Origin: Lactococcus sp. dk101
Lineage (GTDB): Bacteria; Bacillota; Bacilli; Lactobacillales; Streptococcaceae
Assembly: GCF_009601055.1 (NCBI RefSeq)
Contig: NZ_WITI01000001.1
Location: 307,671-371,670, forward strand
Reading direction: 5' to 3'
Length of the DNA: 64,000 nucleotides
Shown here piece after piece: positions 45,096 through 52,189 of this stretch (its first letter is position 1; each line of letters opens with the position of its first letter). Position numbers and translations under genes: made by a program. The notes below the pieces were generated by a model, which saw only the letters and a list, made by a program, of their open reading frames with translations, did no database searches and was not told the DNA's origin.

Positions 45096-45368
45096 ATGAA
45101 GAAACAATTTTGTCAAAGCTGTGGCATGCCACTGACACAAGCCAGTGATTTTGGTACAGAAAAAGACGGCTCACAATCGAGCGAGTACTGCCATTTTTGT
45201 TATCAAAATGGAAGCTGGACCCAGCCGGAGATTAGCTTAGAAGAAACGATTGCCAAGGGACACCAAGCCATCGATCAAATGCAAATCAATCCGCTCAAAA
45301 AATGGTTTTTCAAAACTTTTTGTGGCATGCAAATCAAATCATTGAAGCGCTGGTCATCAAAAAAATGA
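45096..45368 (+). CDS. Small putative zinc-ribbon protein
   Basis: The 90-residue protein has CQSCGMPL near the start and YCHFCYQNGSW about 27 residues on, a four-cysteine zinc site of the Zn_ribbon_2 kind, then IAKGHQAIDQMQINPLKKWFFKT-like helical sequence. Proteins of this type are usually annotated as transcription-associated or unknown. It lies between the ArsC-like gene and deoD. Confidence 0.78.
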   Translation: MKKQFCQSCGMPLTQASDFGTEKDGSQSSEYCHFCYQNGSWTQPEISLEETIAKGHQAIDQMQINPLKKWFFKTFCGMQIKSLKRWSSKK

Positions 45369-45378
45369 AAATTGACTC

Positions 45379-45392
45379 TGTCAGTACTGACA
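45379..45392. repeat. Palindrome TGTCAG-TA-CTGACA, intergenic before deoD
   Basis: Perfect and extended by C and G (CTGTCAGTACTGACAG). It lies ten bases after the zinc-ribbon stop codon with no T-run, so it is not a typical terminator. Confidence 0.95.
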
Positions 45393-45447
45393 GCCTGGTT
45401 TAGAATATAAATCAGCTAAAATTTATGAAAGAAAGTAGAATAATACT

Positions 45448-46149
45448 ATGCCAACACCACATATTGAAGCTCAAAAAGGCGAAATCGCAGACAAAATCCT
45501 TTTGCCTGGAGATCCATTGCGTGCAAAATTCATCGCTGAAAACTTCCTCGAAGACGCTGTTCAATTTAACAATGTCCGCGGAATGCTTGGCTTTACTGGA
45601 ACTTACAAGGGCGAACGCGTCTCTGTAATGGGAACAGGAATGGGGATTCCATCAATCTCAATTTACGCCAATGAATTGATCACAGAATATGGTGTGAAAA
45701 AATTGATTCGTGTGGGAACTGCTGGTTCAATCAACCCAGATGTTCACATTCGTGACCTTGTTATTGCACAAGGTGCAGCAACAACATCAAGCATCATTAA
45801 AAACGATTTCCCAGGATTTGATTTCCCAATGATTTCTGATTTTGACTTGCTTGACAAAGCTTATCACATTGCCAAAGACATGGAATTGCCAGCACACGTC
45901 GGAAACGTGATTTCATCTGACTTGTTCTATGGCGGCCCTGACGGAGTTGCACTTGGTCAATATGGCGTTATGGCGATTGAAATGGAAGCAGCAGGACTCT
46001 TCTATCTTGGCGCAAAACATCACGTACAAACACTTGCAATTTGCACAATTTCTGACCACATTTTGACAGGTGAAGTAACAACATCTGAAGAACGTCAATT
46101 GACATTTACAGACATGATGAAAGTTGGATTGGAAACTTTGATTGCTTAA
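45448..46149 (+). CDS. deoD: Purine nucleoside phosphorylase, DeoD type
   Basis: The 233-residue enzyme cleaves purine (deoxy)nucleosides with phosphate to a base and (deoxy)ribose-1-phosphate, feeding DeoB. Family blocks are [59 protein letters not shown], and [13 protein letters not shown], with the catalytic Asp in TISDHI. The length is typical of hexameric PNPs. Confidence 0.96.
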   Translation: MPTPHIEAQKGEIADKILLPGDPLRAKFIAENFLEDAVQFNNVRGMLGFTGTYKGERVSVMGTGMGIPSISIYANELITEYGVKKLIRVGTAGSINPDVHIRDLVIAQGAATTSSIIKNDFPGFDFPMISDFDLLDKAYHIAKDMELPAHVGNVISSDLFYGGPDGVALGQYGVMAIEMEAAGLFYLGAKHHVQTLAICTISDHILTGEVTTSEERQLTFTDMMKVGLETLIA

Positions 46150-46250
46150 ACAGTCCTGTGGACTGTTTAAGGTTGCAGATAAGGGAAACGCAGTTTCCCT
46201 CAAAACAGTCCTGTGGACTGTTTAAGGTTCTGAATAAGGGAAACGCAACT
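46148..46250 (+). repeat. Two tandem copies of a hairpin-rich unit after deoD
   Basis: A unit of about 45 bp occurs twice with a 55-bp period. Each copy starts with the dyad AAACAGTCC-TGT-GGACTGTTT (46148-46168 and 46203-46223), followed by AAGGTT and an AGGGAAAC-GCA element; in copy 1 this is completed by GTTTCCCT to a second 8-bp hairpin (46182-46200), in copy 2 that arm is missing. The first dyad overlaps the deoD stop codon. There is no T-run, so these are not standard terminators. Confidence 0.85.
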
Positions 46251-46285
46251 TAGGAGCTACTAGAAAAAACAATCTTTTAAAACAT

Positions 46286-46319
46286 AAAAACTTTTGTCAT
46301 TAGTGACAGAAGTTTTTTT
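46286..46319 (+). terminator. Intrinsic terminator of the deo cluster
   Basis: AAAAACTTTTGTCA and TGACAGAAGTTTTT pair over 14 bp (one G-U pair) with a TTAG loop and T7. Confidence 0.9.
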
Positions 46320-46349
46320 GTGCTATACTAGCTTAAAAAGGAGAATTCC

Positions 46350-46799
46350 ATGAAATATAGTGATTTTATTCAAGAAGCGGGATTAAATCCTGCGGATTTT
46401 CGCGGGGCATTTGCTTTTGGAAATGATGGTGAAGTGATTACTGATCCTCAAATGGCTGATGATTTGGCACTAGAAGTCCTTTCGGGGCGAAAAACGGCGA
46501 CGGCTAGTGCGGTTGAAGGCTACACAGAAAATGAGCCAATGCCTACTGTTGACGGTAAATTTGATATTATCCTCAATGGAAAAGGTCAACCGATTGCTGC
46601 GGTAACCAATAGCAAGGTTTATCAAACCACGTTTGACAAGGTAACGGCCGAACATGCTTATAAAGAGGGAGAAGGAGATTTGAGTCTTGCTTATTGGCGT
46701 CAAGCTCATGAAGAATTTTGGCGTCAATTTGGCTTATTTCGACCAGATATGCCCGTTTTATGTGAAGAATATGAGATTTTATATAAAAAAGACAAGTAA
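46350..46799 (+). CDS. ASCH-domain protein
   Basis: The 149-residue protein shows the ASCH motif LSGRKTATASAVEG, followed by DIILNGKGQPIAAVTNSKVYQTTFDKV and a helical EGEGDLSLAYWRQAHEEFW block, characteristic of this PUA-like RNA-binding fold. Family members are thought to act on RNA or modified nucleosides; one E. coli relative is an acetylcytidine amidohydrolase. The exact activity here is unknown. It has its own promoter-like TGCTATACT and AAAGGAG ribosome site. Confidence 0.85.
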   Translation: MKYSDFIQEAGLNPADFRGAFAFGNDGEVITDPQMADDLALEVLSGRKTATASAVEGYTENEPMPTVDGKFDIILNGKGQPIAAVTNSKVYQTTFDKVTAEHAYKEGEGDLSLAYWRQAHEEFWRQFGLFRPDMPVLCEEYEILYKKDK

Positions 46800-46823
46800 A
46801 ATAAGCAATGGCTTATTTTTTTG
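46799..46823 (+). terminator. Intrinsic terminator of the ASCH gene
   Basis: AAATAAGC and GCTTATTT pair over 8 bp around AATG, with a T-run; the stem starts at the stop codon. Confidence 0.85.
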
Positions 46824-46935
46824 TTCGATATTTCCGAACAATAAAGCAAAAGAAGTGAATAAAATGGTTAATCTGCTGTCAAAGACATCAAAAATTCGTT
46901 AAAATGAAAGGAGAGAACAGGAAAAGAGGCAGGAT

Positions 46936-47487
46936 ATGCAGGAAATGCACCCACATTTAAAAGAAATTCTATTTACCAGTGAAGCAATCGATAAGAGAGT
47001 CAAGGAACTTGGCGCCCTTATTTCTCATGACTATGCAGGAAAAAATCCTTTGGTTGTCGTAATTTTAAAAGGCTCAATCATGTTTACAGTCGATTTATTG
47101 AAGTCCTTAACTATTGATGCGGAAGTTGATTTTATGGACGTTTCCAGCTACGGTGCAGGGTTGCGTTCTTCTGGAGAGGTGCGGATTTTGAAAGATTTAT
47201 CAACTCTTGCTGAAGGCCGTGATATTTTGATTGCTGAGGACATCATTGACACAGGAAACACATTGCTTTATCTCAAAGGATTGCTTGAAAAGCGCGGTGC
47301 AAATTCGGTGAAAATCATTTCATTTTTAGATAAACCAGCAGGTCGGAAGGTTGACATTGAAGCCGATTATGTTGGTTTCGAAGTTCCAGACCAATTTATC
47401 GTGGGCTACGGCATTGATTATGCGGAACGCTACCGTCAGTTGCCTTATATTGGTATCTTTAATGAAGCATTTTTAATCAAAGAATAA
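46936..47487 (+). CDS. hpt: Hypoxanthine phosphoribosyltransferase
   Basis: The 183-residue enzyme salvages hypoxanthine and guanine with PRPP. It has the PRPP-binding motif ILIAEDIIDTGNTL, the VVILKGSIMFTVDL block and VGFEVPDQFIVGYGIDYAERYRQLPYIG. GAGG six bases upstream supports ATG at 46936; an internal ATG at 46945 is less likely. It is a single-gene unit ending at a terminator. The ftsH neighbour common in other Firmicutes is absent here. Confidence 0.95.
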   Translation: MQEMHPHLKEILFTSEAIDKRVKELGALISHDYAGKNPLVVVILKGSIMFTVDLLKSLTIDAEVDFMDVSSYGAGLRSSGEVRILKDLSTLAEGRDILIAEDIIDTGNTLLYLKGLLEKRGANSVKIISFLDKPAGRKVDIEADYVGFEVPDQFIVGYGIDYAERYRQLPYIGIFNEAFLIKE

Positions 47488-47493
47488 GAATAA

Positions 47494-47518
47494 AAAAACA
47501 GAGGCGACTCTGTTTTTT
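47494..47518 (+). terminator. Intrinsic terminator of hpt
   Basis: AAAACAGAG and CTCTGTTTT pair over 9 bp with a GCGA loop and T6. Confidence 0.9.
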
Positions 47519-47582
47519 CTGAACTTTCTAATTTTATAAAAATTTGATAAAATAGGAAAAGCAGAAAAGAAGTAGGAAAATG

Positions 47583-49250
47583 ATGAAAACAGATATTGAA
47601 ATTGCACAAGCCACAAACATGGAACCCATTACAAAAATTGCCGAAAAAATCGGTCTCTCATTTGATGAAATCGAACTTTACGGCAAATATAAAGCCAAAT
47701 TACCACTTGAAATTTTAGAAAAAACAAAAAATGAAACAGATGGAAAATTGGTCCTCGTGACCGCCATTAGCCCTACACCCGCTGGCGAAGGAAAATCTAC
47801 AGTCACAGTCGGCCTCGCAGATGCCTTCAATCAAATCGGCACCAAGGCAATGGTCGCCTTACGCGAACCCTCGCTTGGACCCGTGATGGGCATGAAAGGT
47901 GGGGCTGCTGGCGGAGGTTATGCCCAGATTTTACCAATGGAGGACATCAATCTTCATTTTACCGGAGATATTCATGCCATTACCGCTGCAAATAATGCCA
48001 TTGCTGCCTTTCTTGATAATTCAATTCATCAAGGCAATCCGCTTCGGATTGATCCCCGTCGTGTGATTTGGAAACGCGTTTTAGACCTGAATGACCGCGC
48101 CTTGCGTCACATTACCATTGGTCTTGGTGGCCCAATGAATGGCGTGCCACGTGAAGATGGCTTTGATATTACCGTGGCCAGTGAAATTATGGCGGTTCTT
48201 TGTTTGGCAACTTCCTTAGAAGATTTGAAAAATCGAATTTCACGCATTGTCATTGCTGACAGCTATGACCGTCAGCCGATTTGCGTCGGCGATTTGGGCG
48301 TTGCGGGTGCCATCACGCTTTTATTGAAAGATGCCTTGAAACCTAATCTGGTTCAGACCATTGAAGGAACGCCAGCGGTTGTTCATGGCGGCCCATTTGC
48401 CAATATCGCACATGGTTGTAATTCGGTTTTGGCGACGCAAATGGCACTCAAGTTGTCTGATTTAGTCATCACTGAGGCTGGTTTTGGTGCTGATTTGGGA
48501 GGTGAAAAATTCCTAGATATTAAAACCCGTCAGCTCGGACGTACGCCTGACGCCATTGTCATTGTGGCCACGGTTCGTGCGCTGAAAATGCATGGTGGAC
48601 TGGATAAGAATAATCTTAAAGAAGAAAATATTGAGGCGCTCAAGGCCGGTTTTGTTAATCTGGAGCGACACATCAAAAACATGCAGTCTTATGGCAGACC
48701 TGTCATTGTAGCGCTCAATCAATTTGAATCAGATACGCAAGATGAAATTGAAACCTTGTCAGCGCTGACAGAAGCATTGGGAGTTCCAATTTCGCTCTGT
48801 CAGGTCTTTGAAAAAGGCGGAAAAGGTGGCGTTGACTTAGCAGAAAAGTTGCTTCCAATGTTACAAAATAATTCTGATTTTCACTATTTATACGCCCTTG
48901 AGGACAGTGTTGAAGCCAAAATTGACAAATTGGTAACAAAAGTTTATGGTGGGAGCAAGGTCAATTATAGTGCAAAAGCCCTTCGTCAAATGAGAGAAAT
49001 AAAAGAAAATCATTGGAATGAGCTTCCAATCTGTATTGCCAAGACTCAATATTCATTTTCAGATAATCCAAAATTATTGGGTGCGCCGGAAGGCTTTGAA
49101 GTGACGGTTCGAGAACTGATTCCAAAAATCGGCGCAGGCTTTATTGTGGCTTTGCTGGGTGACATTATGACTATGCCTGGCCTTCCTAAAGCACCTGCTG
49201 CATTAAAAATGGACGTTACAAATGAGGGAAAAGTGAGAGGCCTCTTTTAA
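47583..49250 (+). CDS. fhs: Formate-tetrahydrofolate ligase
   Basis: The 555-residue enzyme makes 10-formyl-THF from formate, ATP and THF for purine and formyl-Met synthesis. It has the P-loop-like [18 protein letters not shown], the [21 protein letters not shown] block and [19 protein letters not shown]. Two ATGs lie together (47580 and 47583); spacing from AGTAGG favours the second. A perfect palindrome copy at 48757 and a one-mismatch copy at 48248 lie in the gene. Confidence 0.96.
   Translation: MKTDIEIAQATNMEPITKIAEKIGLSFDEIELYGKYKAKLPLEILEKTKNETDGKLVLVTAISPTPAGEGKSTVTVGLADAFNQIGTKAMVALREPSLGPVMGMKGGAAGGGYAQILPMEDINLHFTGDIHAITAANNAIAAFLDNSIHQGNPLRIDPRRVIWKRVLDLNDRALRHITIGLGGPMNGVPREDGFDITVASEIMAVLCLATSLEDLKNRISRIVIADSYDRQPICVGDLGVAGAITLLLKDALKPNLVQTIEGTPAVVHGGPFANIAHGCNSVLATQMALKLSDLVITEAGFGADLGGEKFLDIKTRQLGRTPDAIVIVATVRALKMHGGLDKNNLKEENIEALKAGFVNLERHIKNMQSYGRPVIVALNQFESDTQDEIETLSALTEALGVPISLCQVFEKGGKGGVDLAEKLLPMLQNNSDFHYLYALEDSVEAKIDKLVTKVYGGSKVNYSAKALRQMREIKENHWNELPICIAKTQYSFSDNPKLLGAPEGFEVTVRELIPKIGAGFIVALLGDIMTMPGLPKAPAALKMDVTNEGKVRGLF
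48757..48770. repeat. Palindrome TGTCAG-CG-CTGACA, in fhs
   Basis: Perfect copy; reads Leu-Ser-Ala-Leu-Thr. Confidence 0.95.
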
Positions 49251-49330
49251 TAGGAAATCATCACAAAGTTACGAAAATATTTTCCTGAATAAAAATTAGT
49301 TTACAAAAGATTAAAATATTAAAAGTCAGT

Positions 49331-49366
49331 AAAACCGTTTGAAATGCGGTTTTTTTATGTTATACT
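49331..49366 (+). terminator. fhs terminator with an embedded promoter for the NlpC/P60 gene
   Basis: AAAACCG (49331-49337) and CGGTTTT (49347-49353) form a terminator with a T-run to 49356. A promoter lies in the same bases: TTTGAA (49338-49343, in the loop) as -35, 17 bp, and TGTTATACT (49358-49366) as extended -10. The T-run of the terminator is the promoter spacer. Confidence 0.7.
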
Positions 49367-49373
49367 GAAAAGT

Positions 49374-49970
49374 ATGTTAAAGAAAACAATTATCGCAACA
49401 GCCCTCGTCGCAAGTTTTGTCACATTTTCAACGACAAAAACGGCAAAAGCTGACCAAATTGAGGTTGACACAACACAACTCAGTGTCTTGTCAGAGCTGA
49501 CAGAGGTTAACCAATCTCTCGACCTTTTGACAAAGACAATGAACACAACAGTTACAACGCTTGCTAACGAAAAAACAGCACAAGCTAAGGCAGAAGAAGC
49601 CAAAGCGCAAGCTGTTAAAAAAGTGAGTGAAGCTGAACAAATCACACAGTATGCCAAGAAGTTTTTGGGTGTTCCTTATGTATGGGGCGGCTCAAGCCCA
49701 AGTGGATTTGATTGTTCAGGCTTAACGAGTTATGTTTACCGTCATGTTTTAAATAAAGAAATCGGTAGAACGTCAACCAATCAAATCGCCAATGGCAAGC
49801 ATGTGGCAACAAGCCAAGCAAAAGTTGGTGATGTCCTCGTCTTTTTAGGCGGTAGTCATGTGGGAATTTATCTTGGCAATGGTCAATTTATCCATGCTCC
49901 ACAAGCAGGAGAAGTGGTAGCCATCAGCTCATTTGATGAACTCACTCCAGATTATGCACTAGAGTTTTAA
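49374..49970 (+). CDS. Secreted NlpC/P60 peptidoglycan endopeptidase
   Basis: The 198-residue protein has a signal peptide (MLKKTIIATALVASFVTFSTTKTAKA), an alanine-rich helical linker (about residues 35-85) and an NlpC/P60 domain with catalytic Cys in GFDCSGLTSYVY, His in GGSHVGIYLG and the third polar residue in FIHAPQAG. It should cleave peptide bonds in the cell wall stem peptide. The ATG at 49374 is seven bases after the -10 box with no ribosome site, so the mRNA may be leaderless; the longer frame to 49344 runs through the promoter and is rejected. A palindrome is at 49489. Confidence 0.9.
   Translation: MLKKTIIATALVASFVTFSTTKTAKADQIEVDTTQLSVLSELTEVNQSLDLLTKTMNTTVTTLANEKTAQAKAEEAKAQAVKKVSEAEQITQYAKKFLGVPYVWGGSSPSGFDCSGLTSYVYRHVLNKEIGRTSTNQIANGKHVATSQAKVGDVLVFLGGSHVGIYLGNGQFIHAPQAGEVVAISSFDELTPDYALEF
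49489..49502. repeat. Palindrome TGTCAG-AG-CTGACA, in the NlpC/P60 gene
   Basis: Perfect arms; reads Leu-Ser-Glu-Leu-Thr in the linker after the signal peptide. Confidence 0.95.
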
Positions 49971-49984
49971 TGAAAAATAAAATG

Positions 49985-50008
49985 AAAATAGCCAATGGCT
50001 ATTTTTTT
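49985..50008 (+). terminator. Intrinsic terminator of the NlpC/P60 gene
   Basis: AAAATAGCC and GGCTATTTT pair over 9 bp with a 3-base loop and a T-run. Confidence 0.9.
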
Positions 50009-50108
50009 GTTTTCCGTATAAAATGAACGAAAGAGGAAAAAAAGATAAAAATCTTGTATAATAAAGAGAGAATTTGAAAAAGCTTAGCAAAAAGCGAGGA
50101 AATTTAGT

Positions 50109-50333
50109 ATGGTACTCCAACTCTACCTGCAAGGACTGTTGATTTCGTTCTTGTTAATGCTGGTTTTGAGTCTGATATATGCACTGGCATATCTGGTCAG
50201 AAATCAAGATAAATCACGGACAGTGATTCGAAATCGAATCTTTGATTTGATTTTAATCAATCTTTTAACGATTCCTGTCTTGAGTTTTGCCTTTTTAGGC
50301 ATTTTGGTGATTCTTAAAACCCGCGCACTCTAA
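50109..50333 (+). CDS. DUF4059-type small membrane protein
   Basis: The 74-residue protein has two membrane helices (LLISFLLMLVLSLIYALAYL and FDLILINLLTIPVLSFAFLGILVILK) joined by a charged loop RNQDKSRTVIRNR. It resembles the DUF4059 proteins found just upstream of trxB in streptococci, and trxB is the next gene here too, though separated by the repeat element. Its promoter TTGTATAAT is near 50052-50060. The function is unknown. Confidence 0.72.
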   Translation: MVLQLYLQGLLISFLLMLVLSLIYALAYLVRNQDKSRTVIRNRIFDLILINLLTIPVLSFAFLGILVILKTRAL

Positions 50334-50350
50334 GAAATCAGCTTATACTA

Positions 50351-50728
50351 GTTAACCTCTAAAAGTGGCAACTTTTAGTAGATTGCTACGCTGTCCATTG
50401 GCTGTAAATCGCTGAAACGATAACGCCAAATGGCAACTGCAAATATACTGCCTTGCGCGAGCCTTTTGCTCTTGTTGCTTTAGCAACTAAGCAAACGGAC
50501 AAATCTTTTATGCGCAAGAATCGGTTTGCGGTTTGCTCTTGTGACTTTAGTCGCTAGCTACGCATGTCCATTGGCTGTAAATCGCTAAAGCGATAACGCC
50601 AAATGGCAAGCAAACGGACAAATCTTTTATGCGTTTATGCAAACTTTGCGATTGCGACTAACGAACTTGTTCGTTTAGAGAGCATCGACAGCGAAGCAAT
50701 TTCTAAATGATATTTTTAGAAGTTAAAC
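50351..50728. mobile_element. Foldback (MITE/BOX-like) repeat element between DUF4059 and trxB
   Basis: The 480-bp gap has no gene but is highly structured. Its ends are imperfect inverted repeats of about 46 bp (50351-50398 against 50728-50683); each end also folds locally (CTAAAAGT-GGCA-ACTTTTAG on the left, TTCTAAA/TTTTAGAA on the right). Inside, a 44-bp unit with CCATTGGC/GCCAAATGG ends and ATCGCT/AGCGAT inner arms occurs at 50393-50436 and 50566-50609 with two differences, and a 26-bp unit is exact at 50489-50514 and 50608-50633. No transposase is present, so any mobility would depend on enzymes in trans. Confidence 0.75.
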
Positions 50729-50816
50729 AGTATTAGACAAGCAAATTAGTGGAAAAAACAATTTATAAAGTTTACAATTGTAATTAATAAAAATTAGAAA
50801 CAAATGAGGGACTCAA

Positions 50817-51743
50817 GTGACTGAAAAACAATATGATGTAATTATTATTGGTTCTGGACCTGCTGGAATGACAGCTGCCATGTACACCGCTCGCTCAGAA
50901 ATGAAAACCTTACTTTTGGAACGTGGCGTTCCTGGTGGCCAAATGAACAATACGGCTGAAGTTGAAAATTATCCTGGATATGGGACCATTATGGGTCCTG
51001 AATTATCCATGAAAATGGCTGAACCGCTCGAAAATCTTGGCGTGGAAAATGCTTATGGCTTCGTGACTGCTATTGAAGATCACGGGACATACAAGACCGT
51101 TGTAACTGAAGATGACCGTTTTGACAGCAAGTCAATCATTATTGCGACAGGGGCAAATCATCGTAAACTCGGTGTACCTGGAGAAGAAGAATTTGGGGCG
51201 CGTGGCGTTTCATACTGTGCCGTTTGTGATGGTGCATTTTTCCGCAGCCAAGATATTTTAGTTGTCGGTGGTGGAGATTCAGCAGTTGAAGAAGCGCTCT
51301 ATTTGACACGTTTTGGTCAAACGGTTACGATTATGCACCGTCGTGATCAACTCCGTGCACAAAAGATTATTCAAGAACGTGCTTTTAAAAATGACAAGAT
51401 TAAATTTATTTGGGACTCAACCGTTGAAGAAATCAAAGGTGATGACCGTAAAGTTACTTCTGTCGTTTATAAAAATGTCAAAACTGGCGAAACAACAGAA
51501 GCAGCATTTGGTGGTGTCTTTATCTATGTTGGTCTTGACCCTGTTGCAGAATTCGCGACAGATCTTGGCATTACTGATGAAGCAGGTTGGGTCATTACTG
51601 ATGACCACATGAGAACAACACTTCCTGGCGTATTTGCCGTTGGTGATGTTCGTCAAAAAGACTTCCGCCAAATCACAACAGCGGTTGGCGATGGTGCACA
51701 AGCTGCCCAAGAAGCATACAAGTATGTTGCTGAATTGGACTAA
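50817..51743 (+). CDS. trxB: Thioredoxin-disulfide reductase
   Basis: The 308-residue flavoenzyme reduces thioredoxin with NADPH. It has the FAD motif DVIIIGSGPAGMTAAMYTAR, the redox-active CAVC at residues 134-137, the NADPH motif VVGGGDSAVEEALYL followed by HRRDQLRA, and the FAD-contacting GVFAVGDVRQKDFRQ. It starts with GTG at 50817 behind ATGAGGG. The repeat element just upstream places its promoter at about 50730-50800, where no strong consensus is seen. Confidence 0.96.
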   Translation: MTEKQYDVIIIGSGPAGMTAAMYTARSEMKTLLLERGVPGGQMNNTAEVENYPGYGTIMGPELSMKMAEPLENLGVENAYGFVTAIEDHGTYKTVVTEDDRFDSKSIIIATGANHRKLGVPGEEEFGARGVSYCAVCDGAFFRSQDILVVGGGDSAVEEALYLTRFGQTVTIMHRRDQLRAQKIIQERAFKNDKIKFIWDSTVEEIKGDDRKVTSVVYKNVKTGETTEAAFGGVFIYVGLDPVAEFATDLGITDEAGWVITDDHMRTTLPGVFAVGDVRQKDFRQITTAVGDGAQAAQEAYKYVAELD

Positions 51744-51862
51744 CAAAGAGATAAAATATTAAAAAAAATATGACAAATCTATCAATTCGCCAGGTTTTAT
51801 GATACAATAGAGTCAACGTATTTTGAGATGAGAAGGGAAGAGCGTAAGCTCTTGATGATAGT

Positions 51863-52111
51863 ATGGAAAAAGTAATATACGATGCACTTATTGTTGTGAT
51901 GTTGATTGTGTCAGTTTTAATTGTAGTATCTATCTTTATGCAACCATCGAAACAAGATGGTGCGGCAGACGCGTTTTCAGGTGGCTCTGGCGAACTCTTT
52001 GAACGAAGAAAAGCTAGAGGATTTGAAGCGATCATGCAACGCTTCACTGCAATCATGATTGGCTTATGGCTCGTGATTGGATTTGTACTGGTTGTCTTAT
52101 CAACGAAATAA
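51863..52111 (+). CDS. secG: Preprotein translocase subunit SecG
   Basis: The 82-residue protein has two membrane helices (ALIVVMLIVSVLIVVSIFMQP and FTAIMIGLWLVIGFVLVVLS) linked by a glycine-rich loop QDGAADAFSGGSGELF, the standard SecG layout. SecG assists SecYE in protein export. A -10 TACAAT lies at about 51803. It is directly upstream of rnr, a common Firmicutes pairing, but a terminator separates them. Confidence 0.93.
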   Translation: MEKVIYDALIVVMLIVSVLIVVSIFMQPSKQDGAADAFSGGSGELFERRKARGFEAIMQRFTAIMIGLWLVIGFVLVVLSTK

Positions 52112-52114
52112 AAT

Positions 52115-52146
52115 ACGGGCTGATATAGCCCGTTATTATTTTTTTA
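52115..52146 (+). terminator. Intrinsic terminator of secG
   Basis: ACGGGCT and AGCCCGT pair over 7 bp around GATAT, followed by a TATTATTTTTTT tract. Confidence 0.88.
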
Positions 52147-52189
52147 AGGAAAAATAATATAAAAAATTAAACTAAAAGTAAGAGGAAAA

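Noticed and set aside
46148..46250. CRISPR-like array after deoD
   Set aside because: Only two units with no unique spacers of constant size and no cas genes.
46286..46319. TGTCAT-TA-GTGACA in the deo terminator as a palindrome family member
   Set aside because: It differs at both inner positions of the arms; treated as an ordinary terminator stem.
50351..50728. Protein-coding gene in the trxB upstream gap
   Set aside because: No open frame with a start and ribosome site; the pattern is inverted and direct repeats.
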